Shown here: positions 6,238 through 16,607 of the stretch, piece after piece
Layout of the letters: each line of letters begins with the position of its first letter
Numbering within the stretch: the stretch's first letter is position 1
Source: Polaribacter irgensii 23-P
Lineage (GTDB): Bacteria > Bacteroidota > Bacteroidia > Flavobacteriales > Flavobacteriaceae
NCBI RefSeq assembly: GCF_000153225.1
Contig: NZ_CH724148.1
Span: forward strand, 686,640 to 750,639
DNA: 64,000 nt
Direction: 5' to 3'
Program-made: the position numbers and the translations under genes
Notes under the pieces: generated by a model
The model's input: only the letters and a program-made list of their open reading frames with translations
Told to the model about the DNA's origin: nothing
Database searches by the model: none

Positions 6238-8235
6238 TTATTTATAACTTCTTTCTTTAACCTCTATATTTTCGTATTCCAATTGCTCTTTGTGTAAAAC
6301 GGCGTCTTTTGGCTCTCCTTTGTATTCCCAAGCAGAAACAAATTGGAATTCTTTAATTCTTTTTGCTTCACCGTCTTCTGTCTGATGCTCTTCTCTAAAG
6401 TGTCCACCAGCAGATTCTTCTCGCACCAAAGCATCTTTTGCAAACAACTCTCCCAATTCAAGAAAGTCTGCAACTCTTCCTGCTTTTGCCAGTTGCTCAT
6501 TGTACTCCGTAGCGGTTCCAGGAACATTAACGTTCTGCCAAAAGTCTTTTCTCAAAGCAGAAATTTCTTCAATAGCAGTTTTTAAACCTTCGGTATTTCT
6601 AGACATTCCACACTTATCCCACATAATTTTTCCTAATTTTTTGTGGTAATAATCTACTGAATGTATCCCTTTGTTCTGGATCAAAAATTCTATCCTTTCT
6701 GTTACTTCTTTTTCAGCAGCTTCAAACTCTGGACTTTCTGTCGAAATTGTTCCGGTTCTAATATCGTCTGCTAAATAATCACCAATTGTATATGGCAACA
6801 CAAAATAACCATCTGCCAATCCTTGCATCAATGCAGAAGCTCCTAATCTATTGGCCCCGTGATCAGAAAAATTTGCTTCCCCAATAGCATAACAGCCTGG
6901 AACGGTGGTCATCAAGTTATAATCTACCCAAAGACCTCCCATTGTATAATGTACCGCTGGATATATCATCATTGGCGTTTCATATGGATTTTGATCTACG
7001 ATTTTCTCATACATCTGAAATAAATTTCCATATTTTGCCTTTACAATCGCTTGGCCTAATTCTTTTATTTTCGCTTCTGATGGATTTTGAATATTGTGAA
7101 TCTTCGCTTGCTCTTTTCCATACCGCTCAAAAGAAGCCGCAAAGTCTAAATACACCGCTTCGCCCGTTGCATTTACTCCATAACCAGCATCAGAACGTTC
7201 TTTTGCTGCTCTAGAAGCAACATCACGAGGAACTAAATTTCCAAATGCAGGATATCGTCTTTCTAGATAATAATCTCTTTGCTCTTCTGTTAATTCAGTA
7301 GGTTTCTTACTTCCTTCTCGAATCGCTAAAACATCTTCCATATGTTTTGGAACCCAAATTCTACCGTCGTTTCTCAATGACTCTGACATCAAAGTTAATT
7401 TCGACTGGTAATCTCCAGATCTTGGAATGCATGTTGGGTGAATTTGTGTGTAACATGGATTCGCAAAATACGCGCCTTTTTTATGCACTTTCCAACCTGC
7501 AGTTACATTAGATCCCATGGCATTGGTAGATAAGAAATATACATTTCCATAGCCTCCAGAAGCAATGACTACTGCATGTGCAGAATGTCTTTCAATTTCT
7601 CCTGTAACTAAATTACGTGCAATAATTCCACGTGCTTTGCCATCGACAATAACAACGTCTAACATTTCATGGCGATTGAACATTTCAATCTTTCCACGTG
7701 CAATTTGACGGTTCATTGCAGAGTACGCTCCTAATAATAATTGCTGACCTGTTTGCCCTTTTGCATAGAAAGTTCTAGAAACTAAAACCCCTCCGAAAGA
7801 ACGATTGTCTAACAAACCACCATAATCACGTGCAAAGGGAACTCCTTGTGCAACACACTGATCAATAATGTTTGCAGAAACCTCTGCCAACCTATAAACA
7901 TTTGCCTCACGAGAACGGTAATCTCCTCCTTTTACAGTGTCATAAAACAATCTGTAAGTAGAATCTCCGTCTCCTTGATAGTTTTTTGCTGCATTGATTC
8001 CTCCTTGCGCCGCAATTGAATGCGCTCTTCTCGGAGAATCTTGGTATGCAAATGATTTTACATTATATCCCAGCTCTGCTAAAGTTGCAGACGCAGAACC
8101 ACCTGCCAAGCCAGTACCTACAACAATTACGTCTATATTACGCTTGTTCGCAGGATTTACGAGATTGATATGATTTTTATACTCTGTCCATTTGTCTTGA
8201 ATTGGACCTTTTGGTACTTTTGAATCTAAAGCCAT
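6238..8235 (-). CDS. sdhA: Succinate dehydrogenase/fumarate reductase flavoprotein subunit
   Basis: 665 residues. The FAD-binding Rossmann motif [19 protein letters not shown] lies at about residues 38-56, and the histidine that carries FAD covalently is H72 in [21 protein letters not shown] and [17 protein letters not shown] match the substrate loop and the active-site region. It oxidises succinate to fumarate on the cytoplasmic side of the membrane. The gene follows the cytochrome b gene after 12 bases. The long form (about 665 residues) and the single large cytochrome b are those of the Bacillus/Wolinella-type complex II found in Bacteroidota. Confidence 0.97.
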   Translation of the reverse strand: MALDSKVPKGPIQDKWTEYKNHINLVNPANKRNIDVIVVGTGLAGGSASATLAELGYNVKSFAYQDSPRRAHSIAAQGGINAAKNYQGDGDSTYRLFYDTVKGGDYRSREANVYRLAEVSANIIDQCVAQGVPFARDYGGLLDNRSFGGVLVSRTFYAKGQTGQQLLLGAYSAMNRQIARGKIEMFNRHEMLDVVIVDGKARGIIARNLVTGEIERHSAHAVVIASGGYGNVYFLSTNAMGSNVTAGWKVHKKGAYFANPCYTQIHPTCIPRSGDYQSKLTLMSESLRNDGRIWVPKHMEDVLAIREGSKKPTELTEEQRDYYLERRYPAFGNLVPRDVASRAAKERSDAGYGVNATGEAVYLDFAASFERYGKEQAKIHNIQNPSEAKIKELGQAIVKAKYGNLFQMYEKIVDQNPYETPMMIYPAVHYTMGGLWVDYNLMTTVPGCYAIGEANFSDHGANRLGASALMQGLADGYFVLPYTIGDYLADDIRTGTISTESPEFEAAEKEVTERIEFLIQNKGIHSVDYYHKKLGKIMWDKCGMSRNTEGLKTAIEEISALRKDFWQNVNVPGTATEYNEQLAKAGRVADFLELGELFAKDALVREESAGGHFREEHQTEDGEAKRIKEFQFVSAWEYKGEPKDAVLHKEQLEYENIEVKERSYK

Positions 8236-8247
8236 AATACGATAGGA

Positions 8248-8925
8248 TTAATGGTTAAAGTAATGGTAAACGGCGATGGTAATAAACCCTAAGGGAATTA
8301 AAATTGAATACGCCTTACCAATAGTTTGTAATATTTTCTTTCTTCCTGCGGTGCCTCCCATTGACTGGAACGCTGATGTGAAGCCGTGTGCTAAGTGCAA
8401 CCCTAGCAAAACGAAAGCAAAAGCATAGGCTCCTACTCTAACCGGATTTACAAATTTTTCAACCAGCTCGTGATGGTAACGCAAACCTTCTACGCCTTCC
8501 ATCGTTCCTGACCAGTCTTGTTGGATGAACTTTGTATTCATTTCTGGAAACCAAAAATCAACAAAGTGCAACCCAATAAAGGCTAAAATTGTCATTCCAC
8601 TCCAAATCATATTTCTACTCATCCAACTAGAATTTGCTGCACCGTTGTTTTTAGCATACGCTACTTTCCTAGCTCGGGAATTTCTTAATTCTAATACAAA
8701 GCCCATGACAAAATGAAAAACTACAGCAAAAATTAAGATGGGCTGCAGTACAAATTGAACCAAGGGATTTGTTCCCATAAAATGAGATACTTCATTGAAA
8801 GTCTCAGGGCTTAAAACTGATAAAATATTTATTGATAAATGTTGGAGTAAGAAGAACATTAAAAAAAACGCCGAAAGCGCCATTGCTACTTTTCTTCCAA
8901 TTGAAGATTTAAAAAATCCGCTCAT
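8248..8925 (-). CDS. sdhC: Succinate dehydrogenase cytochrome b subunit
   Basis: 225 residues from the ATG at 8925 (MSGFFKSSIGRK); a longer frame to 8982 adds an unlikely MLDDLFRRIF extension that overlaps the promoter. Five hydrophobic segments are visible, with histidines at helix positions suited to bind two hemes (LLQHLSINI, VFHFVMGF, GLHFVDFW, LGLHLAHGF, VYHYF). This single diheme-type subunit anchors SdhA/SdhB and reduces menaquinone. It is the first gene of the operon; a clear Bacteroidota promoter lies 26 bases upstream. Confidence 0.93.
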   Translation of the reverse strand: MSGFFKSSIGRKVAMALSAFFLMFFLLQHLSINILSVLSPETFNEVSHFMGTNPLVQFVLQPILIFAVVFHFVMGFVLELRNSRARKVAYAKNNGAANSSWMSRNMIWSGMTILAFIGLHFVDFWFPEMNTKFIQQDWSGTMEGVEGLRYHHELVEKFVNPVRVGAYAFAFVLLGLHLAHGFTSAFQSMGGTAGRKKILQTIGKAYSILIPLGFITIAVYHYFNH

Positions 8926-8951
8926 TGTATAACTGGTTAAAATTGTGACTA

Positions 8952-8983
8952 CAAAAATACGTCTAAACAGATCGTCTAACAAA
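8952..8983 (-). promoter_or_regulatory. sdh operon promoter (TTTG-20-TAnnTTTG)
   Basis: On the minus strand TTTG (8983-8980) is followed after 20 bases by TATTTTTG (8959-8952), an exact match to the Bacteroidota housekeeping promoter. It lies 26 bases upstream of the sdh cytochrome b start. Confidence 0.8.
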
Positions 8984-9139
8984 AAAATTACAACGTTTTA
9001 GTAAATATTTAGAACAGTTTTAAATAACTTTCAATGTCCCTCAAAAAAAGAGAATGTATTTCCAAAAAAAAGATAGTGAGGTGCTCTTGTAAAAAAGCGA
9101 AAACCACACTACCTTCAATTTTATTTTTATAGCTACTCC

Positions 9140-11968
9140 CTATTTTATCTCAAATTCACTTTCAGAAGAACTAGTTTTCACCCTATATTTTCCTTTTAGC
9201 AAATAAAAAACACCGTTTTTGGCTGTTTCTACTGCTGCATCTTTCATTGCTTTCTCAAATGCTTTCTTGCCTTTTTTAGAAAATGAAACATCAAAAATTG
9301 CTTCATTATAGCCCTTTTTCGCAGTGACCGAAATTGCATTTACTTTTACAGCTCCTGAATAGATTTCTAAAACAACTTCTTTATCTGCATTTACATAAAA
9401 AGGAATTTTAATTTCTGGTGTGTTCGCTTTGCTCCATTGACTCCAAGAACGTCCCCATGCAGTATTTTTTTTAAGATTTTCAATTGAAAAGAGATGAATA
9501 CTCTTTGCTAAGATAGCAGCATTCATTTTTTGAAGCATGGCAATATTGGCCTTGTATAAACTTCTACCGTGTGTGGCTACAATTAATTCTTTTGCTTTTG
9601 GCTGAATCACCAAATCATGCACCGCAACATTGGGAAGATTCTTTGAAAAGGCCTCCCATGAAAGCCCCCGGTCTAAGGAAGCATACAAACCATTGTCTGT
9701 TCCTACGTACAATAAATCTTCATTTTCTGAATCTTCTTTGAGCACATTTACGGCAGCTGTAGGAAGTTGATTTCCGAGATCCCTCCAATTTTGGCCGTAA
9801 TCATCCGAAACATAAATATACGGAGTAAAGTCATCGAATCGATATCCATTTAAAGTCACGTAAACACGCTCTTTTTTAAATTTTGAAGCAACCACTCTAG
9901 AGATCCATAAATTTTCAGGAAATGCATCAGAGACGCGTGTCCAAGATCCACCACCGTTCTTAGTAACGTGCACATAACCGTCATCGGAGCCTGCATATAG
10001 CAACCCAAATTGAAACGGACTTTCTGATATTGAGGTCAAAGTTCCGTAAGCCACGTTTCCTTTTTTACCTCCTGCTGTTAGGTCCCCAGAAATGGTTTCC
10101 CAAGCGTCTCCACGGTTCAATGAGCGGTGCAGTTTATTTCCTCCTAAATATAGAATGTCTTGATTGTGTTTTGATAAATGAATTGGTGTTTGCCAGTTAA
10201 AACGGTATGGATTTTCTCCTAACACATGTTTTGGCTGAATGTACTTCTGAGTTTCTGCTGCTCTGTCGATTCTATAGTAATTTCCAAATTGATACCCTGT
10301 GTATACAATGTTTTGGTTTCTCTCATCTACTTGCACCTGCATTCCGTCTCCACCCATAATAGATTCGTATGGATTTTGACCTGATTGTTGCCATCCTTTA
10401 TCAATTTTAGCATTGTTGTCCGCAACCCAAACACCATTGTCTTGCAAACCACCATACACCTTATAATTTTTTTGGTTGTCTGCGTATACGGAGTAAAATT
10501 GTCCCACCGCAGGATCATTCAACTTAATCCAATTTTCACCATCGTCATAAGAAAGGTTTAATCCTCCATCATTCCCATTTAAAATATGTCCTGATTTTTT
10601 AGGATTTACCCACAAAGCTTGATGATCTGAATGCACATTCTCTTTGCTGATAGACGTAAATGTTTTTCCCCCATCTTTCGATTTGATAATTGGAACTCCT
10701 AAAACGTAAATTCCGTTTTCATCCTGGAGATCTACTCTAATTTCACCAAAATAATATCCATAAGAGCTGTAGACTCCGTCTAAAAAGTAATCATGAGTTT
10801 TCTTCCAAGACACCCCTCCATCTGTTGTTTTAAAAACCTCTGCTCCAATTACTTGCGTGTCAAATAATACGGCGTTCGCATCTTCTAAATATTTCGCTAA
10901 ATCAATTGGCTTTACAGAGCCCACACGCACCATTTGTTTCACATTTTCTGCCCTGTACTTCTCCTGAAATCCATTATTTTTTAAGTACGCATTTAATTTT
11001 TTATCTGCGATGTCAAGAAAATCTTTTGAAGACATGGTTTTAAAATCTTCCTTTGTTAACGCATCTGAGTGTTTTTCACTAGCATCTTTTGGCCTTCTAA
11101 ATTGACTGTCATGCAAAGCATACACCGTACTTTCATTAAAAACAGCCAGTCCAATTCTACCAACACCTTCTCCTATAGGAAAGCCACTGTTGGCTCCGAT
11201 TTTCACCCAAGAACTTCCGGCATCCGTACTTTTATATATCGCAGCGCTATTTCCATCCCCATCAAAACTCCAAGCTTTCCGAACCCGCTCCCAAGAGGCA
11301 GCGTACATAATATTAAAGTTTTCCGGCGCAACCGCAATATCGATCACCCCTGTCTCATTATTTATGAAGAGTGATTTTACCCAAGTTTTTCCACCGTCAA
11401 CGGTTTTAAAAACACCTCTTTCTGCATTTGAAGAATACAAGTGTCCAATAACTCCTACAATTACTTCGTCTTTATTATTTGGATTGATTAGAATTCTACT
11501 CACATGGTGCGCATCTGACAGACCCACATGTGTCCAAGTTGCGCCCTTATCTGTAGATTTTAAAATTCCAATCCCCGCATACGAGGAACGAGATGAATTT
11601 TTTTCACCGGTGCCTACCCAAATAGTTCCAGCTTCCCAATCAACGGCAATATCTCCAATATTTTGCGTGCTCGCATTGTCTAAAACAGGAGTAAACGTAG
11701 TTCCGTTATTGTTTGTATACCACAAACCCCCAGAAGCATATCCCACATAAAACTCTGTAACATTCTTAGGGTTTACCGACACATCTGCAACGCGCCCACT
11801 CATGACCGTGGGACCGATATTTTTAAACGGAAGATTCTTTACTAATGAAGTCTCCCTCATAGCCGCTTTTTGCGCTAGAGACTTTTGAATCACCTCGTAT
11901 TCTGTAGGGTTTTGTGCTACTAAGGACATCGAAAAGCAAAGCACTAAAGATTGGATAATAAATTTCAT
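9140..11968 (-). CDS. Secreted BNR/sortilin-like beta-propeller protein
   Basis: 942 residues from the ATG at 11968, which starts with a signal peptide (MKFIIQSLVLCFSMSLVA); a seven-residue longer start is possible. At least nine BNR/Asp-box copies of the form S-x-D-x-G-x-T/S-W are visible (STDKGATW, TVDGGKTW, STDAGSSW, TTDGGVSW, SKDGGKTF, SYDDGENW, TKNGGGSW, SDDYGQNW, SLDRGLSW), forming two tandem propellers of the VPS10/sortilin or xyloglucanase-like type. The N-terminal LPFKNIGPTVMSGRVADV is typical of the large Bacteroidota family. A type IX sorting domain is absent. Substrate or partner is unknown. A shrunken relative with a sorting domain lies at 24784-25871. Confidence 0.85.
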   Translation of the reverse strand: MKFIIQSLVLCFSMSLVAQNPTEYEVIQKSLAQKAAMRETSLVKNLPFKNIGPTVMSGRVADVSVNPKNVTEFYVGYASGGLWYTNNNGTTFTPVLDNASTQNIGDIAVDWEAGTIWVGTGEKNSSRSSYAGIGILKSTDKGATWTHVGLSDAHHVSRILINPNNKDEVIVGVIGHLYSSNAERGVFKTVDGGKTWVKSLFINNETGVIDIAVAPENFNIMYAASWERVRKAWSFDGDGNSAAIYKSTDAGSSWVKIGANSGFPIGEGVGRIGLAVFNESTVYALHDSQFRRPKDASEKHSDALTKEDFKTMSSKDFLDIADKKLNAYLKNNGFQEKYRAENVKQMVRVGSVKPIDLAKYLEDANAVLFDTQVIGAEVFKTTDGGVSWKKTHDYFLDGVYSSYGYYFGEIRVDLQDENGIYVLGVPIIKSKDGGKTFTSISKENVHSDHQALWVNPKKSGHILNGNDGGLNLSYDDGENWIKLNDPAVGQFYSVYADNQKNYKVYGGLQDNGVWVADNNAKIDKGWQQSGQNPYESIMGGDGMQVQVDERNQNIVYTGYQFGNYYRIDRAAETQKYIQPKHVLGENPYRFNWQTPIHLSKHNQDILYLGGNKLHRSLNRGDAWETISGDLTAGGKKGNVAYGTLTSISESPFQFGLLYAGSDDGYVHVTKNGGGSWTRVSDAFPENLWISRVVASKFKKERVYVTLNGYRFDDFTPYIYVSDDYGQNWRDLGNQLPTAAVNVLKEDSENEDLLYVGTDNGLYASLDRGLSWEAFSKNLPNVAVHDLVIQPKAKELIVATHGRSLYKANIAMLQKMNAAILAKSIHLFSIENLKKNTAWGRSWSQWSKANTPEIKIPFYVNADKEVVLEIYSGAVKVNAISVTAKKGYNEAIFDVSFSKKGKKAFEKAMKDAAVETAKNGVFYLLKGKYRVKTSSSESEFEIK

Positions 11969-12079
11969 AAGATTTTTTTTGAATTTCAAGGGATGAAATT
12001 ACTACTTGTAATCACCATATCAAAAAAATTAACACAAAAAGGTTCCTTGAGAAATATTCGGGTCTAATTTTAAAGAATG

Positions 12080-12087
12080 TATCTTTG
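12080..12087 (+). promoter_or_regulatory. -7 box of the DEAD-box helicase gene
   Basis: TATCTTTG, an exact TAnnTTTG, 44 bases before the ATG at 12132. A clear -33 TTTG at the right distance is not obvious. Confidence 0.55.
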
Positions 12088-12131
12088 TGCCCTGAAACAA
12101 TTATATAAAGTTGACTTCGTAAATTACACAT

Positions 12132-13430
12132 ATGACATTTAAAGATTTAGGCCTATCCCCAGCACTAGTAAAAGCTGTTGAAGAAAAGGGATACACCAAA
12201 CCATCCCCCATACAAGAAAAAGCAATTCCACACATACTAGAGGGAAAAGATATTTTAGCTTCCGCACAGACTGGAACTGGAAAAACAGCAGGTTTTACAC
12301 TGCCTGTTTTACAATATTTAGTAGAAACAAAGCATCCCAAATACAGACCTTTGCGCGCGCTGGTATTGACACCAACACGAGAATTGGCTGCCCAAGTACA
12401 CGATAATGTTAGAGAATATAGCAAATACGTAGACATCAAATCCACCGTTGTTTTTGGAGGTGTAAACGCCAAACCACAAATTGCAACGTTGCGAAGTGGT
12501 GTCGATATTCTAGTAGCAACTCCTGGAAGATTATTGGACTTGCATGACCAAAAAGCGCTTTCTTTTAAGCGTGTTGAAGTTTTAATTTTAGATGAAGCAG
12601 ACCGCATGTTAGACATGGGTTTTGTGAGAGATATCAACAAAATTATTAGTTTTATGCCTGCAAAGCGTCAAAACTTAATGTTCTCTGCAACCTTTTCAAA
12701 CGATATTAAAAAGTTGGCCTCGGGAATTTTAAGAGACCCAGTTTCCGTAGAAACGGCTCCTCAAAATTCAACTGCTAAAAAAGTTACCCATAAGGTGTAT
12801 AAAGTTGACAAAAACAAAAAAACAGAATTTACCATAAAACTAATCAAAGAGGGGAATTGGAATCAAGTTTTAGTCTTTACGAGAACAAAACACGGTGCCA
12901 ATAAGCTGACAGAGAAATTAATAAAAGCTGATATTTCTGCCGCTGCTATTCATGGAAATAAAAGTCAAGGTGCAAGAACCAAAGCACTAAAAAACTTTAA
13001 AGATGGAAGTATTAAAATTTTAGTCGCTACAGATATTGCTGCTCGTGGATTGGACATTCCTTTATTGCCACATGTTGTTAATTTTGAGTTGCCAAATGTA
13101 CCAGAAGACTATGTACACAGAATTGGAAGAACAGGAAGAGCAGGAGCGGCAGGAGAAGCAATTTCTTTGGTGTGTAGTGAGGAAAGTGAATACCAAAGTG
13201 AGATTGAAAAATTACTGAATGAAAAGCTAAAATCGACCATCGTTGCTGGTTTTGAGCCCACAGATACAGATCCTCCAAAGAGAGCTGCTTCACAGAGCAA
13301 AGGTTCTTTTGGTAAGAAAAATAAAGCAGACGGAAATAAACCAAAGAGCAAACCGCACTTTAAAGGAAATAAACCCTCAGAGCCTTCAGGCAGGGGAAGA
13401 ACGAGTGCTCCAAAAAAGAAGCGTTACTAA
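12132..13430 (+). CDS. DEAD-box RNA helicase, RhlE-like
   Basis: 432 residues. In order: F-motif and Q motif ([11 protein letters not shown]), Walker A AQTGTGKT (45-52), PTRELA (81-86), TPGR, DEAD (154-157), SAT in motif [23 protein letters not shown] and HRIGRTGR (motif VI). The C-terminal 60 residues are a Lys/Gly/Ser-rich basic tail that would grip RNA. It unwinds RNA, in ribosome assembly or mRNA turnover; which of the RhlE/SrmB/CsdA roles applies cannot be told. It is monocistronic, with its own promoter box and a strong terminator. Confidence 0.95.
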   Translation: MTFKDLGLSPALVKAVEEKGYTKPSPIQEKAIPHILEGKDILASAQTGTGKTAGFTLPVLQYLVETKHPKYRPLRALVLTPTRELAAQVHDNVREYSKYVDIKSTVVFGGVNAKPQIATLRSGVDILVATPGRLLDLHDQKALSFKRVEVLILDEADRMLDMGFVRDINKIISFMPAKRQNLMFSATFSNDIKKLASGILRDPVSVETAPQNSTAKKVTHKVYKVDKNKKTEFTIKLIKEGNWNQVLVFTRTKHGANKLTEKLIKADISAAAIHGNKSQGARTKALKNFKDGSIKILVATDIAARGLDIPLLPHVVNFELPNVPEDYVHRIGRTGRAGAAGEAISLVCSEESEYQSEIEKLLNEKLKSTIVAGFEPTDTDPPKRAASQSKGSFGKKNKADGNKPKSKPHFKGNKPSEPSGRGRTSAPKKKRY

Positions 13431-13457
13431 ACCGTTCTAACCAATTCAGATTTACAC

Positions 13458-13500
13458 AACCCTTTGCCGTTTTTAACAACCGGCAAAGGGTTTTTTATTT
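13458..13500 (+). terminator. Terminator after the helicase gene
   Basis: Perfect 12-bp stem AACCCTTTGCCG (13458-13469) with CGGCAAAGGGTT (13481-13492), 11-base loop, followed by TTTTATTTTT. Confidence 0.9.
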
Positions 13501-13543
13501 TTAGACAGCCACACCCTTCTTTTAAGTTCGTATTAATTATTCC

Positions 13544-13551
13544 TACCTTTG
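13544..13551 (+). promoter_or_regulatory. -7 box of the aminopeptidase gene
   Basis: TACCTTTG, an exact TAnnTTTG, 23 bases before the ATG at 13575 and just after the preceding terminator. Confidence 0.55.
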
Positions 13552-13574
13552 CTGCTCAATAAAAATGACCCCAA

Positions 13575-14867
13575 ATGAAATATCATAAAATAGAACGTCA
13601 GTTATTTGTAAAAAATCGGAAAAACTTTACTTCGCAAATGAAGCCAAAAAGTTTAGCTGTTTTTAATTCTAACGATATTTATCCCATCAGTGCAGACAGC
13701 ACATTGCCCTTTGAACAACACAGAGATATTTTTTACCTAAGTGGTGTAGATCAAGAAGAAAGTGTTTTGGTGTTATTCCCTGACTGTCCGAATGAAAATT
13801 TACGAGAAGTCTTATTTGTAAGAGAAACCAACGCGCACATTGCAGTTTGGGAAGGTGAAAAGCTAAACAAAGAAGCTGCTTTTGAAACGTCTGGGATTAA
13901 AAAAGTGCTGTGGCTGCAAGATTTAGACAAAGTATTGTTTGAGATGTCTACCTATTGCGATACTTTTTACATCAATACCAATGAGCATTACAGAGCCAAC
14001 GTAGAAACAGAAACGCGCGAAGATCGTTTTATAAAAAAACTGTTGCTCAAATACCCCGCCCATTCCGTGGCAAAAAGCAATCCTATTTTACAAAAATTAC
14101 GCGCAGTCAAAGATCCTATTGAATTGAAACTCATGCAAAATGCGTGTGATATCACAGAAAAAGGATTCCGTAGAATTTTAAACTTTACAAAACCCGGTGT
14201 TTGGGAATATGAGATTGAGGCAGAATTAATTCACGAGTTTATGAAAAACCGTTCAAAAGGTTTTGCATACACGCCAATTATAGCGTCTGGAAATAACGCC
14301 AATGTCCTGCATTATACAGTAAACAATCAGCAATGTAAAAGTGGAGATTTAATTTTATTAGATACCGCTGCAGAATATGCCAATTACGCTTCCGATATGA
14401 CACGAACAATTCCTGTTTCTGGCAAATTCTCAACGAGGCAAAAAGAGGTATACAACGCTGTAAACCATGTAAAGAACGAAGCAACTAAAATGCTAGTCCC
14501 AGGCAACTTATGGAAAGAATACCACGAGGAAGTTGGAAATTTAATGACCTCAGAACTTTTAAAATTAGGTTTATTAGACAGGTCTGATGTTCAAAATGAA
14601 GATAAAAATTGGCCTGCATACAAGAAATATTTCATGCACGGAACTTCTCACCATATTGGCTTAGATACGCACGATTACGGATTGTTATATGAAAAAATGG
14701 AAGCAAACAACGTCTTTACAGTAGAACCCGGAATTTATCTTCCTAAAGAAGGTTTTGGAATTCGCTTAGAAGATGATGTTGTGATTCAAGAACAAGGAAA
14801 TCCTTATAATTTAATGGGAAACATTCCTATTGAAGCAGAAGAAATTGAAGATCTTATGCAAAGTTAA
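13575..14867 (+). CDS. pepP: Aminopeptidase P family metallopeptidase (M24B)
   Basis: 430 residues, the usual length of Xaa-Pro aminopeptidase. An N-terminal creatinase-like domain (about 1-175) is followed by the pita-bread catalytic fold. The five metal ligands are visible: D263 and D274 (LLDTAAEYANYASDMTRT), the His of GTSHHIGLDTHD, the Glu of TVEPGIYLP and the Glu of IRLEDDVVI. It removes N-terminal residues that precede proline from peptides in the cytoplasm. It is monocistronic and shares a convergent terminator with the alpha/beta hydrolase gene. Confidence 0.93.
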   Translation: MKYHKIERQLFVKNRKNFTSQMKPKSLAVFNSNDIYPISADSTLPFEQHRDIFYLSGVDQEESVLVLFPDCPNENLREVLFVRETNAHIAVWEGEKLNKEAAFETSGIKKVLWLQDLDKVLFEMSTYCDTFYINTNEHYRANVETETREDRFIKKLLLKYPAHSVAKSNPILQKLRAVKDPIELKLMQNACDITEKGFRRILNFTKPGVWEYEIEAELIHEFMKNRSKGFAYTPIIASGNNANVLHYTVNNQQCKSGDLILLDTAAEYANYASDMTRTIPVSGKFSTRQKEVYNAVNHVKNEATKMLVPGNLWKEYHEEVGNLMTSELLKLGLLDRSDVQNEDKNWPAYKKYFMHGTSHHIGLDTHDYGLLYEKMEANNVFTVEPGIYLPKEGFGIRLEDDVVIQEQGNPYNLMGNIPIEAEEIEDLMQS

Positions 14868-14885
14868 TCTTGCAATAAGGAATCT

Positions 14886-14915
14886 AAAAAGCGCGTTGAA
14901 AAACGTGCTTTTTTT
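14886..14915. terminator. Convergent terminator, aminopeptidase and hydrolase genes
   Basis: Stem AAAAAGCGCGTT (14886-14897) with AACGTGCTTTTT (14902-14913; one G-U pair), short loop, T run on the plus strand and A run giving T's on the minus strand. The hydrolase stop codon lies in its right arm. Confidence 0.8.
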
Positions 14916-15723
14916 ATGCCAAAGAATTGATGAAAAGAATAGTTTTACTATTGAAAGTTTCTGGCTGTTCTACATTGACTACGTGGCCACAGTTGGCAAT
15001 GACAAAAAGTGAAGACGTTACGTGTTCTGCAACAATGTTTCTAATTGAAGGTAAAAACAAATGGTCTTCCGCTCCCATAACATACAACGTGGGAATTTTA
15101 ATATCTTTTGTTCTAAAAAAGCGCAACAAAGGATTGATTTCTGACGTTAGCTTAAACCAGCGAATGAATTCTTTCTGATATAATTTTTTCGCTTCATTTA
15201 CAAATAATAATCTAGATTTCTTGTGGTTTTTCTTCGGCATAATAATAAATGCAAAGAGCTTGTATAGAAATATATACGGCACTACAGACTTAAAAATATT
15301 GCCAACTTTCATGAGCACTTGAGAACGAAAATCCATCTTTATAATGGCACCACCCATAATCATACTCTTCACCAACTCTGGTCTTTTCTCCGCTAAATTC
15401 CGTATTAAGATCGTTCCTAAAGAAATACCAATAAAGTGAGATTTTTCAATTTTCAATGCATCAATAACCTCTACAATGTCTGCTGTAATAGAATCAAATG
15501 TATATTTTACTTTAAACGTATCCTTTAGCTTTGGCTTGCTATTTCCGTGGCCTCGTAAATCTAAAATTAAAACATTGAAATGCTTTTTAAAATCACGCAC
15601 CTGCTTATACCAAATAGAACTGCTACCTCCTGCTCCATGAACAAAAGTTACCCATTCTTTAGATGTGGTATGTGGATAAGAATAATAGTTTAACAATAGT
15701 GTGTTTTTGGTAATACAATACAA
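14914..15723 (-). CDS. Alpha/beta hydrolase
   Basis: Up to 269 residues. The fold is marked by the oxyanion motif VHGAGGSSSIW (about 28-38), DLRGHGNSKP, the nucleophile elbow GISLGT with S101, the acid in MGAEDHLF and the catalytic His in NCGHVVNVEQPETF. Substrate unknown; lysophospholipase or esterase is a fair guess. The start is uncertain: there is no ATG before the first strand. TTG at 15723 forms part of a TATTTTTG promoter-like box (15728-15721), so translation may begin at the TTG at 15696, just before LNYYSYPHTT. Confidence 0.85.
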   Translation of the reverse strand: MYCITKNTLLLNYYSYPHTTSKEWVTFVHGAGGSSSIWYKQVRDFKKHFNVLILDLRGHGNSKPKLKDTFKVKYTFDSITADIVEVIDALKIEKSHFIGISLGTILIRNLAEKRPELVKSMIMGGAIIKMDFRSQVLMKVGNIFKSVVPYIFLYKLFAFIIMPKKNHKKSRLLFVNEAKKLYQKEFIRWFKLTSEINPLLRFFRTKDIKIPTLYVMGAEDHLFLPSIRNIVAEHVTSSLFVIANCGHVVNVEQPETFNSKTILFINSLA

Positions 15724-16073
15724 AAATAGGACTTTTATTTGTTAGAACGACTACTTCTACATTTTAGAACCTTTTTAGTCAAAAATTTGTGAATGATCCA
15801 TATTCATTAATATCAATTCTTTTTTATTCGCTGACACTTTCCTTTTTTTTAAAATACGCAACTGCAAAAAAATGAATGGCCATTCGCTGCATTACAGTAT
15901 TGAATAAAAAATAAAAGAAGAACTTTCACTTGTGCTTTATTTGAAACAAAAAAGGAGACAAACATCCCTGTCTGTCTCCTTTTAACACAAAACGAATTAC
16001 TTTAGTATCCTTCACAAAATACTATAGAATTGTTTTTTCTAATGCAACGCTTACCTTAAAATATTCGAGCTCC
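15724..16073. other. Intergenic region with a terminator, no gene
   Basis: About 350 bases between two minus-strand genes. It holds the terminator of the AhpD-like gene, a perfect 12-base palindrome GAATGGCCATTC (15874-15885) and otherwise AT-rich sequence without a coding frame. Confidence 0.6.
15950..15983 (-). terminator. Terminator after the AhpD-like gene
   Basis: Perfect 11-bp stem AAAAGGAGACA (15950-15960) with TGTCTCCTTTT (15973-15983), 12-base loop; the minus strand continues with a T run (TTTTTTGTTTC). Confidence 0.8.
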
Positions 16074-16607
16074 TTATAAAGCCTGCGCCTCAGGAAAATC
16101 TATCGCAACCTCAATCGCATTGTTAAAGTAATTGGTGATTGTAATTTCTCCAATAATTAAAATAGCATCGGCAAGGCTTCCCTTTGTATACCCTTGTGCA
16201 TAAAAATTCTCTAAAATTGCTACTGTTGCTGCGCCTTTATTCTCCGCAGTATACTTTGCAAGTTTCACCAAAGCGTCTAATTTAGGGTCAAAAGAAGCTG
16301 TACCCGCTCTTAATTCTAAAATTTCTTCTTCAGAAAAACCATTCATTTTTCCCATTGCAGAATGCGCAGCCAAACAATATGTACAATCGTTTATCTGACT
16401 TACCACTAGGTTAATTACTTCTTTTTCTTTTGCTGAAAAACTTGTTTTTGAACTCCCAAAAGCTAAAAAGTTACCCAAAGCGGTATCACTATGTGCAAGC
16501 GAAGCGTATACGTTGGGCACAAAGCCTAATTTTTTTTCAATTTGAGTGAAAATTACTTGATTATCTTCTGATACTTCGTTCTTTGTTGGAACATTAAATG
16601 TACTCAT
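16074..16607 (-). CDS. AhpD-like/carboxymuconolactone decarboxylase family protein
   Basis: 177 residues. The alkylhydroperoxidase-D core motif is present as C75-T-Y-C78-LAAH82, with E62 and the helix that normally complete the proton relay (SAKEKEVINLVVSQINDCTYC). In this family the two cysteines reduce peroxides at the expense of a thiol donor. Another label, carboxymuconolactone decarboxylase, comes only from the shared fold; no aromatic catabolism genes are nearby. Monocistronic. Confidence 0.88.
   Translation of the reverse strand: MSTFNVPTKNEVSEDNQVIFTQIEKKLGFVPNVYASLAHSDTALGNFLAFGSSKTSFSAKEKEVINLVVSQINDCTYCLAAHSAMGKMNGFSEEEILELRAGTASFDPKLDALVKLAKYTAENKGAATVAILENFYAQGYTKGSLADAILIIGEITITNYFNNAIEVAIDFPEAQAL

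Noticed and set aside
15874..15885. Palindrome GAATGGCCATTC as a terminator
   Set aside because: No loop is possible in a perfect 12-base palindrome, so no useful hairpin forms; chance or a small protein site.
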